Of a stretch of 64,000 bases of DNA, positions 25,430 through 34,089 are shown one piece after another. Origin of the DNA: an uncultured Blautia sp. (GTDB taxonomy: Bacteria; Bacillota; Clostridia; Lachnospirales; Lachnospiraceae). Every line of letters starts with the position of its first letter. Position 1 is the stretch's first letter. The notes under the pieces are model-generated. The model did no database searches, was not told the origin of the DNA, and saw only the letters and a program-made list of their open reading frames with translations. Where the stretch lies: assembly GCF_934424005.1 (NCBI RefSeq), contig NZ_CAKRXI010000011.1, positions 1-64,000 of the forward strand, written 5' to 3'. A program made the position numbers and the translations under genes.

Positions 25430-25462
25430 GGCGTTCACTTAAAACAAGTGAGCGCCTTTTTT
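25430..25462 (+). terminator. Terminator-like hairpin in the transporter leader
   Basis: GGCGTTCACTT (25430-25440) pairs with AAGTGAGCGCC (25446-25456) followed by six T. It is located between the promoter and the first gene, about 23 bases after the expected transcript start, so it may limit read-through into the transporter genes. Confidence 0.7.
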
Positions 25463-25526
25463 GTTACCTGAAAATGAAAAGGAAACAGAGGCTGTTCTTT
25501 TCCCGGACAATAAGGAGGACATTATT

Positions 25527-26360
25527 ATGAACAGAAAAACAGTGAAGAGATTTATGGCAATTGGTTTGTCAGCAGCTATGGCACTTGGAATGAATGCAAC
25601 TGTATTTGCAGCAGATGACTCCTCTGATTCTGTAAAAGGTTCACTGGAAGGTGTAAAACTTTCTTTTGGTACCACCGCACTTTTTGCTCCGTTTACTTAT
25701 TATGATACGGATGGAACCACACTGATCGGTTATGACCTGGATCTGGTGAATGCATTAAAGGATTATCTGGGATTTGAAATTGACGGTGATATTCAGGTAA
25801 TGGATTATTCCGCACTGACAACATCTCTTGCAGAAGGAAAGCTTGACTTTGGTATGGCAGCTCTTTGTGCAACAGATGAAAGAAAAGAGGTAATGGACTT
25901 TACTGATACTTACTGTGATTCAGGCCAGGTAGTTATGATCAACAAAGAAACATCACCGAAAGAAATCACGGATATTGATTCTCTTACAAAAGGAGATTAT
26001 AAGATTGCAGTAGAAAAAGGAACCGCATCTCATCTGTACTGTACAAATGCAGGAATTGATGAAAGCAGACTGGAAGTTCACGATACGATCACTACTGCAT
26101 ATGAATCTCTGGAGCAGGGCAAAGTAGATGCAGTTCTGCAGGATGGCCCGGGAGCTGCTTATTATGTAAAGACAACAGAAGGAACAAAACTTGAGGTAGT
26201 TGGTGATGAGTTTAATCAGGGCCAGGCACCATATGCAATCGCTTTCTCAAAAGACTGCGTAGAAGCAAATGATAAAATTCTTGATACTTTCAATCAGGCG
26301 ATCAAGGATCTTACAGAAGATGGTACTATGGATAAACTCGCAAAAGAATGGCTTGAGTAA
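25527..26360 (+). CDS. Polar amino acid ABC transporter, substrate-binding protein
   Basis: A 277-residue exported binding protein of the family 3 amino acid type. A signal peptide with MNRKTVKRF, a hydrophobic stretch and cleavage around VFAADD is seen; no lipobox Cys, unusual for a Gram-positive binding protein. The domain begins VKLSFGTTALFAPFTYYD and ends with EDGTMDKLAKEWLE. The start at 25527 follows AAGGAGGAC, so 22 residues of a longer frame are dropped. It shares a divergent promoter region with the proline reductase operon, so proline, hydroxyproline or a related amino acid is the probable substrate (inference). Confidence 0.9.
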   Translation: MNRKTVKRFMAIGLSAAMALGMNATVFAADDSSDSVKGSLEGVKLSFGTTALFAPFTYYDTDGTTLIGYDLDLVNALKDYLGFEIDGDIQVMDYSALTTSLAEGKLDFGMAALCATDERKEVMDFTDTYCDSGQVVMINKETSPKEITDIDSLTKGDYKIAVEKGTASHLYCTNAGIDESRLEVHDTITTAYESLEQGKVDAVLQDGPGAAYYVKTTEGTKLEVVGDEFNQGQAPYAIAFSKDCVEANDKILDTFNQAIKDLTEDGTMDKLAKEWLE

Positions 26361-26389
26361 TTCCTGAAAAAGAAAGAGGGGGTTGCCCT

Positions 26390-27037
26390 ATGGATTTTAG
26401 TTTTTTAAATGTTTTGCTGCCCATGCTCTTTCGTGGGTTAAAAGTAACAATTTATATTGCAGTAGTTGGTATTCTGCTTGGTTTTTTGCTTGGAGCGCTG
26501 GCTGGATTTGCGCTCCAGACAAAATGCCGTATTGCCAGGGCAATAGCTGGTGTCTATATATGGATCATCCGTGCAACGCCGCTGATCGTGCAGGCTTTGT
26601 ATGTGTATTTTGTCATTCCGAAGATGACGGGCGTTGATCTGAGCAGTAATACGGCAGGTATCATTGTTATTACGATTAACTCGGGTGCATTTATTGCTGA
26701 AATTGTCAGAGGTTCACTGGACAGTATTGATCCGGGACAGAAGGAAGCCGGACTGTCGCTTGGACTGACACCGATGCAGACAATGGTTCATCTGATCATT
26801 CCGCCCGCATTTCGTTCTATGCTGCCGGCACTGTTTAACCAGTTTATTATTTCTGTAAAAGATACTGCACTTCTGTCTGTTATTGTTGTAAATGAGATCA
26901 CAAAACAGATCCAGAACTATGCTGCCATCAGTTTCAAGACGATTCAGGCCTATACGACAGGCGCAATTTTTTATGTTGTGCTGATATCGATTCTTATTAT
27001 TTTGCAGAAGCAGGTAGAAAGAAGAATCAGGGGGTAA
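26390..27037 (+). CDS. Polar amino acid ABC transporter, permease
   Basis: A 215-residue His/Glu/Gln/Arg-type permease with about five membrane segments. The TIYIAVVGILLGFLLGAL segment, the EIVRGSLDSIDPGQKEAGLSLGLTPMQTM coupling motif at about 110-138 and the PALFNQFIISVKDTALLSVI segment are standard. It forms the membrane channel with the binding protein upstream and the ATPase downstream, probably as a homodimer since only one permease gene is present. Confidence 0.92.
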   Translation: MDFSFLNVLLPMLFRGLKVTIYIAVVGILLGFLLGALAGFALQTKCRIARAIAGVYIWIIRATPLIVQALYVYFVIPKMTGVDLSSNTAGIIVITINSGAFIAEIVRGSLDSIDPGQKEAGLSLGLTPMQTMVHLIIPPAFRSMLPALFNQFIISVKDTALLSVIVVNEITKQIQNYAAISFKTIQAYTTGAIFYVVLISILIILQKQVERRIRG

Positions 27038-27043
27038 AAGCAT

Positions 27044-27772
27044 ATGATCAAAATTTCAAATTTACAGAAAAGATTTGATGATCTTGAAGTACTGAGAGAT
27101 GTGAATATTGATGTGGCAGAGGGGGAAGTAGTCTGTATTATCGGACCATCTGGTTCCGGTAAAAGTACACTGCTCCGCTGCATCAATCAGCTGGAAACTC
27201 CAACCGCAGGAGAAATTGAATATGATGGAAAAAGTATCACCGGTGGCGAAATGAAGCTGCGTGACTTCCGTGAGGAAGTAGGGATGGTTTTTCAGAGATT
27301 TAACCTGTTTCCTATGAAAACAGTTCTGGAAAATGTGATGCTGGCACCGGTTTTGACGAAAAAGAAAAATAAAACGGAAGCAAGAGAAAAAGCCATGGAA
27401 CTGTTAAGCAAAGTAAATATGGCAGACAAAGCAGGTAACAGACCATCCACATTAAGTGGTGGACAGCAGCAGCGAGTTGCAATTGCGAGAGCCCTGGCGA
27501 TGGAACCGAAAGCACTGCTTTTTGATGAGCCGACTTCAGCACTTGACCCGGAGCTTGTAGGAGAAGTATTAAATGTTATGAAAGATCTTGCAAAAGATGG
27601 CATGACGATGATCGTGGTCACACATGAGATGGGATTTGCCCGTGATGTGGCAGACAGAGTGATCTTTATGGCAGACGGATATGTAGTGGAAGAGGGAAAA
27701 CCTTCGGAAATGTTTACAAATCCTAAGAATGAAAGAACAAGAGCGTTCCTTTCAAGAATTCTGAACAGTTAG
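27044..27772 (+). CDS. Polar amino acid ABC transporter, ATP-binding protein
   Basis: A 242-residue ABC ATPase of the GlnQ type. Walker [10 protein letters not shown] (near residue 35), Q-loop VFQRFNLFP, signature [15 protein letters not shown] and Walker [14 protein letters not shown] are all intact. It lies 6 bases after the permease gene with AGG-rich sequence before the ATG. It powers import of the amino acid bound by the product of the gene at 25527. Confidence 0.94.
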   Translation: MIKISNLQKRFDDLEVLRDVNIDVAEGEVVCIIGPSGSGKSTLLRCINQLETPTAGEIEYDGKSITGGEMKLRDFREEVGMVFQRFNLFPMKTVLENVMLAPVLTKKKNKTEAREKAMELLSKVNMADKAGNRPSTLSGGQQQRVAIARALAMEPKALLFDEPTSALDPELVGEVLNVMKDLAKDGMTMIVVTHEMGFARDVADRVIFMADGYVVEEGKPSEMFTNPKNERTRAFLSRILNS

Positions 27773-27789
27773 GGATGAGGTGAGCTGTT

Positions 27790-28392
27790 ATGGCAGAGAA
27801 GAAATATATTGTTACGATCACAAGACAGTTTGGAAGCCTGGGACGTCCAATCGCCCGGGAGATGTCGGATATACTTGGAATCGACTATTATGACAGGGAT
27901 ATCGTGGAGGCTACATCAAAGAAAATGAACCTTCCGGTGTCGAAGATCAGTGAACACGAGGAAACATACAGCACAAATCTTTTTTCCATGTTGCTTCCGC
28001 TGGGGTCTGATTCAATCGCAAAACAGGATGAAATCTATAATGTGCAGAAGCAGGTAATCCGGGAGATGGCAGAAAAAGAATCCTGTATCATTGTAGGAAG
28101 ATGTGCAGATTATATTTTCCGTGACCACAGAAATGTTTTGAATATATATATCTATGCACCGGTGGATGCGCGTTATAAAAACTGCGTGGAAGTGCTCAAG
28201 ATGAAACCGGAGGAAGCTACCAAAATGATCTACAAGGTTGATAAGGCGAGAACTGCATATCATAAACGCTATGCCAAATATGCACCGGGCGACCCTGACA
28301 GTAAGCAGATCATGATCGATTCCAGTATGCTGGGAGTCAGAGGAACGGCAGAAGTGCTGGCAGAGATCGTACAGCGGAGATTTGGACTATAG
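27790..28392 (+). CDS. Cytidylate kinase-like protein
   Basis: A 200-residue protein of the cytidylate kinase-like family (AAA_26/CMPK-like). It starts with a P-loop-like segment TITRQFGSLGRPIAREMSDIL and keeps the acceptor-site-like IIVGRCADYIFRD and later Arg-rich helix. The P-loop lacks the usual GxGKS/T, so kinase activity is not assured and the substrate is unknown. It follows the transporter genes by 17 bases and may be co-transcribed with them. A homologous domain is fused to a membrane protein at 36609-37913. The following inverted repeat with T run may terminate it. Confidence 0.78.
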   Translation: MAEKKYIVTITRQFGSLGRPIAREMSDILGIDYYDRDIVEATSKKMNLPVSKISEHEETYSTNLFSMLLPLGSDSIAKQDEIYNVQKQVIREMAEKESCIIVGRCADYIFRDHRNVLNIYIYAPVDARYKNCVEVLKMKPEEATKMIYKVDKARTAYHKRYAKYAPGDPDSKQIMIDSSMLGVRGTAEVLAEIVQRRFGL

Positions 28393-28437
28393 ATATTAAC
28401 TGAAATGAGAATAAAATGAATAAGTGTAAGACAAGAA

Positions 28438-28476
28438 ATAGTTATAATTCCGGAGTGGGGTTATAACTATTTTTAT
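28438..28476. promoter_or_regulatory. Inverted repeat shared with the MarR promoter
   Basis: ATAGTTATAA (28438-28447) and TTATAACTAT (28461-28470) form a hairpin followed by TTTTTA. The arms match those of the 13-bp inverted repeat at 36081-36115. Here it could be the terminator of the kinase-like gene or an operator before the sigma factor gene. Confidence 0.5.
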
Positions 28477-28569
28477 GTTAATATTTATTTACACGTGCGT
28501 CCTTTTTGGCGTTTTTGGCGTCTAATAAGTAGAAGCACATAAACAGAGGCTTTTACACAACATTTCCTG

Positions 28570-28581
28570 ATGACCGGTCAT
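28570..28581. promoter_or_regulatory. Perfect 12-bp palindrome before the sigma factor gene
   Basis: ATGACCGGTCAT is a perfect palindrome 22 bases before the start codon. It may be a repressor site or part of the leader. Upstream, 28505-28520 holds a short tandem TTTTTGGCG repeat. No clear -35/-10 pair was found for this operon. Confidence 0.3.
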
Positions 28582-28603
28582 AGACAGGAGAATGGAGAAA
28601 TCA

Positions 28604-29125
28604 ATGAATAATGAATTTTTGATACGAAGGGCGAAGAAAGACGACAAAGATGCTTTCTGCAGGCTGATGGATGAACATTTGCAGTGCATGTACAAGATGG
28701 CATCCGCATATCTCAAAAATGATGAAGATGTTGCCGATGCGATACAGGATACCATTCTTTCCTGCTACGAAAACCTGAAAAGTCTGAAGCAGAACAGATA
28801 TTTCAAAACATGGATGCTGCGGATTCTGATCAATAAATGCAAGGACATTCTGAAGCAGAAGAAACAGGTTACATACACGGATCAGATGCCGGAGACTCCT
28901 TTTTACGAGGAAGAATATGCTGCAAAAGAGTGGGCACAGATGCTGGAACCACTGGACAATAAATATCGCCTGGTGATCCTTCTATACTATATGGAAGGAT
29001 TCAATATCCGGGAGATCGGTGACATCCTGGATATGAAAGAAAGTACTGTGAAGTCACGTCTTCAGCGTGGCAGAAAACAGATTGCAGAACTGTATGAATA
29101 TAAAGTCAGGGAGGGACGTGCCTAA
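28604..29125 (+). CDS. ECF-type sigma factor
   Basis: A 173-residue sigma-70 family protein. Region 2 (about 8-75) shows LMDEHLQCMYKMASAYLKNDEDVADAIQDTILSCYENLKSL, and region 4 (about 115-165) shows LDNKYRLVILLYYMEGFNIREIGDILDMKESTVKSRLQRGRKQI. The start at 28604 is chosen over an ATG four codons upstream because GGAG is at the right distance. Its stop overlaps the start of the next gene (TAATG), which encodes a membrane protein of the DUF4179 anti-sigma type. The pair should respond to an envelope or extracellular signal; direct targets are not visible in the window. Confidence 0.92.
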   Translation: MNNEFLIRRAKKDDKDAFCRLMDEHLQCMYKMASAYLKNDEDVADAIQDTILSCYENLKSLKQNRYFKTWMLRILINKCKDILKQKKQVTYTDQMPETPFYEEEYAAKEWAQMLEPLDNKYRLVILLYYMEGFNIREIGDILDMKESTVKSRLQRGRKQIAELYEYKVREGRA

Positions 29126-30567
29126 TGATGAGTCTTAATGATAATGAAAAGGATTTTCAGAAAAAACTTCAGGAAGAAACAGAAATACCAGTGATCGTGC
29201 ATGAGCGTGTGAATCAGGCATATCGTCTGATCGAAAATAATACTGCGGTACAGAAAAAAGCACCAAAAGATCCTTATCACTGGATGAAGATCGGCGGAAG
29301 AATTGCAGGGGGGATGGCAGCAGTGCTTGCAGTTGGATTTGTACTTTGTGCGGTGAATCCTGTCATGGCCAAAAATCTTCCGGTGGTTGGAGGACTTTTT
29401 GAAATGCTGCAGGATAACGTGAGCTTCTTTGGTGATTTCGCGGACCATGCAACGACTCTGGAAGCTGTTGATACAACTGAGACAGAAGGAACCGCGGCAG
29501 ACACTGGGTCAGACACAGAAGGAAATCCATCGGAAGATACTGAGGCGGGACAGGATACGAAAAAAGATGACACCGCATATACCAAGACAGCAGATGGTCT
29601 GACGATTACATGCTCGGAAGTATACGCGAACAGTCAGGCGGTCTATATAACCATGCAGCTTAAGAGTGATAATCCATTTCCGAAGACAGAAACTCTGGCA
29701 GAAAGTGGAACACCAGTCATTGATCTGGATATGACTGGAAGTGTGGATTTTAACCAGGAGGCAGATCCGATCATTGACGGTCAGGTGGAAGGACAGTTTC
29801 TGGATGACAACACCTATGCCTGTATTTTCCGATATGATCTTGCTCAGGCGGCAAAAGATTACACGGAATATAATGAGAAATACAATGAAATGACACAGCA
29901 GGTACTGGATGAGATGGGAATTACAATGGATGATATGGACGATGAGACAGATGAAGGGTATGCGCTGCTGGAAGAATTTATCAATAAAGTATCTGAGCGT
30001 GGTGGAGCATATCAGAAATATATTAAAGAAATTGAGATTCCGGATACATTTAACCTGCATCTGGATATCACAAAGGTAAGGGGGCTGGAAGCAGACTATG
30101 AGTGGTCAGAAGCTGATGATATACAGGATGCCGGTTACTACAAATATGAAGGTGACTGGAACTTTGATATTCCGGTTACAGTAGACGATTCTCAGACCGA
30201 GGTTCTGGAACTGAACGATACAAATGATGCAGGTATTGGCCTCAGATCCGTAATCCGTACACCGTATGAGCTGACGGTAAATGAGCTTTATGAGGATGGC
30301 TCTGACAGTGACTGCTTTATGGTTGCTCTTGATGCCAACGGAAACAAACTTCCATACAATGATTCGACTGGAAACTGCAATAATTTTACAATCCAGGACA
30401 GAGATATTTCCACTGTTGACATCTATATTCTGGATTATACTCAATACATGGATGAACTGAAGGGACCGGACAATTACAACAATAACGAAAACAAACCGGA
30501 AGGTCAGAAGTGGAGCAATCTTCTCGACCAGTATGCAAAATATCATAAGACCCTGCATTTTGACTGA
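29125..30567 (+). CDS. DUF4179-type anti-sigma factor, membrane-anchored
   Basis: A 480-residue protein with a short cytoplasmic N-terminus (about 1-50), one membrane segment at about 55-75 (GRIAGGMAAVLAVGFVLCAV), and a large external part with an acidic Thr/Glu/Asp-rich linker at 115-150 and a beta-rich domain to the end. The layout matches DUF4179 proteins, which are encoded with ECF sigma factors and act as their anti-sigma partners. One-base overlap with the sigma gene supports this. The external domain probably senses the signal; its ligand is unknown. Confidence 0.8.
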   Translation: MMSLNDNEKDFQKKLQEETEIPVIVHERVNQAYRLIENNTAVQKKAPKDPYHWMKIGGRIAGGMAAVLAVGFVLCAVNPVMAKNLPVVGGLFEMLQDNVSFFGDFADHATTLEAVDTTETEGTAADTGSDTEGNPSEDTEAGQDTKKDDTAYTKTADGLTITCSEVYANSQAVYITMQLKSDNPFPKTETLAESGTPVIDLDMTGSVDFNQEADPIIDGQVEGQFLDDNTYACIFRYDLAQAAKDYTEYNEKYNEMTQQVLDEMGITMDDMDDETDEGYALLEEFINKVSERGGAYQKYIKEIEIPDTFNLHLDITKVRGLEADYEWSEADDIQDAGYYKYEGDWNFDIPVTVDDSQTEVLELNDTNDAGIGLRSVIRTPYELTVNELYEDGSDSDCFMVALDANGNKLPYNDSTGNCNNFTIQDRDISTVDIYILDYTQYMDELKGPDNYNNNENKPEGQKWSNLLDQYAKYHKTLHFD

Positions 30568-30644
30568 AATAAAAAGATAGTATCTGGCAGTAAAACACTG
30601 CAATACCTTTGGTAAGACAGAAGGTTTGTTTGGTCAACCATTAT

Positions 30645-30721
30645 TTCTACAAATGTAGAATTAGTGGTTGACTTTTTATTTCTACAGATGTAGAATACAA
30701 ATAACTTCTACAGATGTAGAA
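30645..30721 (+). promoter_or_regulatory. Promoter with three BlaI-type operators
   Basis: Three near-identical palindromes, TTCTACAAATGTAGAA at 30645-30660 and TTCTACAGATGTAGAA at 30680-30695 and 30706-30721, match the TACA-N2-3-TGTA sites bound by BlaI/MecI repressors. TTGACT (30668-30673) and TAGAAT (30691-30696), spacer 17, form the promoter; the second operator overlaps the -10 box and the third covers the start of transcription. A fourth related site lies before the blaI-like gene. Confidence 0.85.
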
Positions 30722-30745
30722 AATAAAAATCAGGGAGAATCCATT

Positions 30746-31651
30746 ATGAAAACAAAAACAACAAAAATTATGACACTTATGACTGCAGCAACACTTGGGA
30801 TTTTTTCGGCCGGAACTGTTATGGCAGCCGGAAATAATGATTTTTATACACAGCCGCCGGCTGGTTCTGCCTGGGAGAAGGCAGATACGGAAGGTACTTA
30901 TGTCAGCTATACGAATGGAAGTGATTATGTAAATATTTATAAATATTCACTGGAGGATGTCAAAACAGGAATTGCCAAATGTAACGATACATATGAGGCC
31001 TGCTACCAGACAATTTATTCAGAGGGAAACAGTCTGTATATGGCAGTAGGATATGCAAAAGATGCAGATGATATCGGTGACGTCAGAAAATTTGTAGAGT
31101 ATATTTCTTATCCGGGAAATCCGTCTCTTACGAGAGAGGCTGACGAAAATGCAGCAGGAAATTCTGACAAATCAGAGACCGGTACTTCTGGCCAGAAGTC
31201 TGGGGGAGAGACAAATTCCTCTGATTCTGATACAGAAAAAAACGCTTCTGTCAGTTCATCAGACAGCAGTGATGATTCAGATATCCGTACTACTTCACCG
31301 ATGACATTAGTTGACAGTGATGGAAATACAATTGAGATCAATTATATTCTTCACAAGGATTATTCCTGTGAATATCGTGGAGATGACGGAATGGAATATA
31401 CGGATAACGGTGATGAAACCTATACAGATGAAAACGGGAATACGTACTCAGCTCTGAATGACGACACACATCATCTGGGACATACGCTGGAACAGCATGA
31501 GCTTCAGGATGCGGATGGCAATACTGTGACGGTTACAGAAACTACAAATGGTGATTATTATTTCCGTGACGGCAATGGCACCGGATTTACGGACAACGGA
31601 GACGGAACATGGAGCGATGAAAATGGCAGCAGCTATACCGAAATGAATTGA
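30746..31651 (+). CDS. Secreted protein with C-terminal DNGDGTW repeats
   Basis: A 301-residue exported protein. A signal peptide (MKTKTTKIMTLMTAATLGIFSAGTVMA) ends near residue 27. A small folded N-terminal part (about 28-125) is followed by a Ser/Glu/Asp-rich linker (about 130-185) and a C-terminal module with two repeats of the form YTDNGD-TYTDENGNTY. The last 55 residues are closely similar to the C-terminus of the BlaR1-like sensor encoded at 32311 (LEQHELQ, ETTNGDYYFRD, TDNGDGTWSDENG). The start at 30746 follows AGGGAG and the signal peptide. Three BlaI-type operators precede it, so it is probably induced when that sensor is triggered. Function unknown. Confidence 0.75.
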   Translation: MKTKTTKIMTLMTAATLGIFSAGTVMAAGNNDFYTQPPAGSAWEKADTEGTYVSYTNGSDYVNIYKYSLEDVKTGIAKCNDTYEACYQTIYSEGNSLYMAVGYAKDADDIGDVRKFVEYISYPGNPSLTREADENAAGNSDKSETGTSGQKSGGETNSSDSDTEKNASVSSSDSSDDSDIRTTSPMTLVDSDGNTIEINYILHKDYSCEYRGDDGMEYTDNGDETYTDENGNTYSALNDDTHHLGHTLEQHELQDADGNTVTVTETTNGDYYFRDGNGTGFTDNGDGTWSDENGSSYTEMN

Positions 31652-31654
31652 TAG

Positions 31655-31796
31655 GTAACTGTTCACAGGTAATATTCCGCGAGGTGTTTTGCCATGAATA
31701 TGGCAAAATCCCGAGACATACGGGGCAAAATCCTATCACCGAAGGTGATCTGGAATGGATTTTGACCAAGTTGCTGTGAACGGAGTGAACAGTAAC
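31655..31796. repeat. MITE-like inverted-repeat element
   Basis: Terminal arms GTAACTGTTCAC (31655-31666) and GTGAACAGTAAC (31785-31796) differ by one base. Inside are perfect hairpins TTTTGCCAT/ATGGCAAAA (31687-31708) and CAAAATCC/GGATTTTG (31726-31764) around TCACC/GGTGA. No coding potential. A related end sequence, GTTACTGTGAACGGAG, recurs at 59503-59529. It looks like a non-autonomous or palindromic repeat. Confidence 0.55.
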
Positions 31797-31806
31797 ATTG
31801 ATAGCG

Positions 31807-31837
31807 AAGAGCTTCTGTAAAATATGCAGAAGCTCTT
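31807..31837. terminator. Hairpin overlapping the blaI promoter
   Basis: AAGAGCTTCTG (31807-31817) pairs with CAGAAGCTCTT (31827-31837). It can end transcription from the left, though the T run is weak, and its 3' end overlaps the -35 box of the next promoter. Confidence 0.5.
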
Positions 31838-31887
31838 GCCATTTTCGGGACCCGTGGTAAAATAAAATTATTCCTACATTTGTAGAA
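31836..31887 (+). promoter_or_regulatory. Promoter and operator of the blaI-blaR1-like operon
   Basis: TTGCCA (31836-31841) and TAAAAT (31858-31863), spacer 16. A palindrome TCCTACATTTGTAGAA (31872-31887) of the BlaI type covers the transcript start, so the repressor should control its own gene. Confidence 0.75.
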
Positions 31888-31914
31888 AATATATCAGAAG
31901 GAGGATGGAAAAGA

Positions 31915-32304
31915 GTGAAAAAAACATATCAGAAATTACCTGAATCAGAATTGGATATCATGCTTGTTCTTTGGAATGGAACTCCTCCGATGACCAGGCC
32001 GGAAATTGAAAAAGTAATCAATACCAAGAAAAATCTTGCATCGACAACGATCCTGTCGCTGCTGACCAGGCTGGAGAGTAAAAACTTTGTGGAAGTGACG
32101 AAACAGGGAAAATTAAACCTGTATACTCCATTGGTTTCGCAGTCGGATTATCAGGCACATGAGAGTCAGAGTGTTCTTGAAAAATTGTATGGAAATTCAT
32201 TAAAGAAATTTGTCACCTCACTTTATCAGGGGAAAAAGATCAGTTCTGAAGAAATTCATGAACTCAGCGATTTTCTTAAGGAGCTGGAAGACGGGGAGGA
32301 ATAG
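31915..32304 (+). CDS. blaI: BlaI/MecI family repressor
   Basis: A 129-residue winged-helix repressor of the BlaI/MecI/CopY family. The HTH segment (ELDIMLVLWNGTPPMTRPEIEKVINTKKNLASTTILSLLTRLESKNFV) is at about 10-58, and the C-terminal dimerisation helices follow. The start is GTG at 31915, ten bases after AGGAGG; an ATG at 31905 is in another frame. The next gene, 6 bases away, encodes its BlaR1-like partner. Operators at 31872 and 30645-30721 make the secreted protein gene and its own operon the likely targets. There is no beta-lactamase gene here, so the signal is likely not a beta-lactam. Confidence 0.92.
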   Translation: MKKTYQKLPESELDIMLVLWNGTPPMTRPEIEKVINTKKNLASTTILSLLTRLESKNFVEVTKQGKLNLYTPLVSQSDYQAHESQSVLEKLYGNSLKKFVTSLYQGKKISSEEIHELSDFLKELEDGEE

Positions 32305-32310
32305 CGAATT

Positions 32311-34059
32311 ATGGAGTTTTTTGTTCTGCATATTCTGAAACTGAATATTATTGCCGCATCTGTTATTTTACTGGTCAGGTTACTGGCAGTTTTATTTAAA
32401 GGGCGAGTGTCAGCGAGGTGGAAGTATTTCATCTGGCTGTTGATTACAGTAAGTCTTTGTATTCCCGTACGCCTTCCGGCGAATTTGACATTGGTGGATT
32501 TTAAGGTACAGAGAAATATTCAACAGAATGAACAAAATCTGAAGACAACGGATTACACAGTAAGACCGGGAGAGAACCAGCAGAAAATGGAAACAATATC
32601 TTCTGTGAATAATAGTATGAAAAGTCAGTTTGAAGTTCCGGAACAAAAAGAGTTTGTCGTGTATACGACTGGAAAATGGATGGAAACTGTTGCTGTGATT
32701 TTCGTATCGGTCTGGCTGAGTGTGGCAGTGCTTAAACTGGCAGGAGAATTGCTGGCATATTATCTTTCGATGAGAAATCTCAGGAGAATGAGCCTTCCAG
32801 TCAATGATCCGGTGAGTATTCAGATGTATAGAGATGTATGCCGGAAAAAGTGTGTGCACAGAGTGCCGGAGCTCAGACAGAATGCGGGTCTTACCACACC
32901 GCTTCTTGCAGGACTTTTCCATACAAAGTTGTATCTTCCGGCAACCGGATATTCCGCAGAGGAGCGAAAACTGGTTTTTTACCATGAACTTACACATTAT
33001 TGCCATCGGGATCTCTGGTATAAGATGCTTCTTCGAATCTGTGCATCGATATACTGGTTTAATCCGTTTCTTCTTATCATGCTGAAAGAAGCAGATAAGG
33101 ATATCGAAAATCTGTGTGATACGGCAGTGATTAACCGAGTAAACAAAAAAGACCACAGGCTTTACAGACAGCTTCTTCTCCGTACGGTGGCGATGAATAA
33201 TCAGATTCCATATGTGACAGCAAGTCTCAATGACAGCGGAATGGTGTTTAAAGACAGGATTCTGTACATGGTGAACATGCGGAAGCTTCGCAGAGGGATT
33301 CTTCCGGGAATCCTTGTGACGGTGCTTCTTGCAGGCAGTAACCTGGTATTTAATGTTTCTGCCGGGACAGATCCGATTCCGGTAAGGACGGAGAACTTCG
33401 GTCTGGAAAAGAATGCAGATCAAGAGGAAAAGAATGTACCGGATTACGCACCATATTCTGAAATGGTAGACATGCAGAAAAACGCAGGTACTCAGAGTGA
33501 AACGGGAGTGTCAGAGGATGCAGATACAGAAGCTTCTGTAAATCCGGGAGAAAACATAAGTGCGGAAACAAATTCTGATACTGCTGTGGAAAGTAGCGGA
33601 CAGGAAAGTGAAATGACAGATAATGGAAGTGGTTCTGACAGTGATGGGTCAGGATCCTATTATGAGAATCTTCCGGCAGGAGTACCATACACCAGTGGAT
33701 TCAGCGGTTCTTCAGGTGTAGGATCGATTGTGGCATCAGGTGAAGGTGATGAGGAATCCAGAGTCCTTTACGACAACGGAGATGGAACTTATTCTGACGA
33801 TAACGGATTCCAATACAGCTATCAGGGAGATGGAAACTGGGCAGATGCCAATGGAAATTCTTATCGTACCTGGAATGACGAAGACTACAATTCGGGAACG
33901 AAGCTGGGACAGCATGAACTCCAGAGCAGCAGCGGAAGTGTCGATGTAAAAGAGACCACAAACGGAGATTATTATTATCGCGATGCGAATGGAGTAGGCT
34001 ATACCGATAACGGCGACGGAACCTGGACAGATGAGAATGGAAATAGTTATACAGAGTAA
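32311..34059 (+). CDS. BlaR1-like M56 metalloprotease sensor with unusual C-terminus
   Basis: A 582-residue membrane protein. Hydrophobic segments lie at about 7-30, 38-52, 125-150 and 330-348, with the zinc protease motif HELTH at 225-229, as in BlaR1/MecR1. On a signal these cleave themselves and then BlaI. Instead of the penicillin-binding sensor domain, residues 350-480 are a Ser/Glu/Asp-rich linker and 485-582 are a tandem DNGDGTYSDDNG/DNGDGTWTDENG module almost the same as the end of the secreted protein at 30746. The external module may bind a wall component or the secreted protein itself. The specific signal is unknown. Confidence 0.85.
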   Translation: MEFFVLHILKLNIIAASVILLVRLLAVLFKGRVSARWKYFIWLLITVSLCIPVRLPANLTLVDFKVQRNIQQNEQNLKTTDYTVRPGENQQKMETISSVNNSMKSQFEVPEQKEFVVYTTGKWMETVAVIFVSVWLSVAVLKLAGELLAYYLSMRNLRRMSLPVNDPVSIQMYRDVCRKKCVHRVPELRQNAGLTTPLLAGLFHTKLYLPATGYSAEERKLVFYHELTHYCHRDLWYKMLLRICASIYWFNPFLLIMLKEADKDIENLCDTAVINRVNKKDHRLYRQLLLRTVAMNNQIPYVTASLNDSGMVFKDRILYMVNMRKLRRGILPGILVTVLLAGSNLVFNVSAGTDPIPVRTENFGLEKNADQEEKNVPDYAPYSEMVDMQKNAGTQSETGVSEDADTEASVNPGENISAETNSDTAVESSGQESEMTDNGSGSDSDGSGSYYENLPAGVPYTSGFSGSSGVGSIVASGEGDEESRVLYDNGDGTYSDDNGFQYSYQGDGNWADANGNSYRTWNDEDYNSGTKLGQHELQSSSGSVDVKETTNGDYYYRDANGVGYTDNGDGTWTDENGNSYTE

Positions 34060-34089
34060 AGTCTGCTATGCACAATAAAAAGATAGTAT

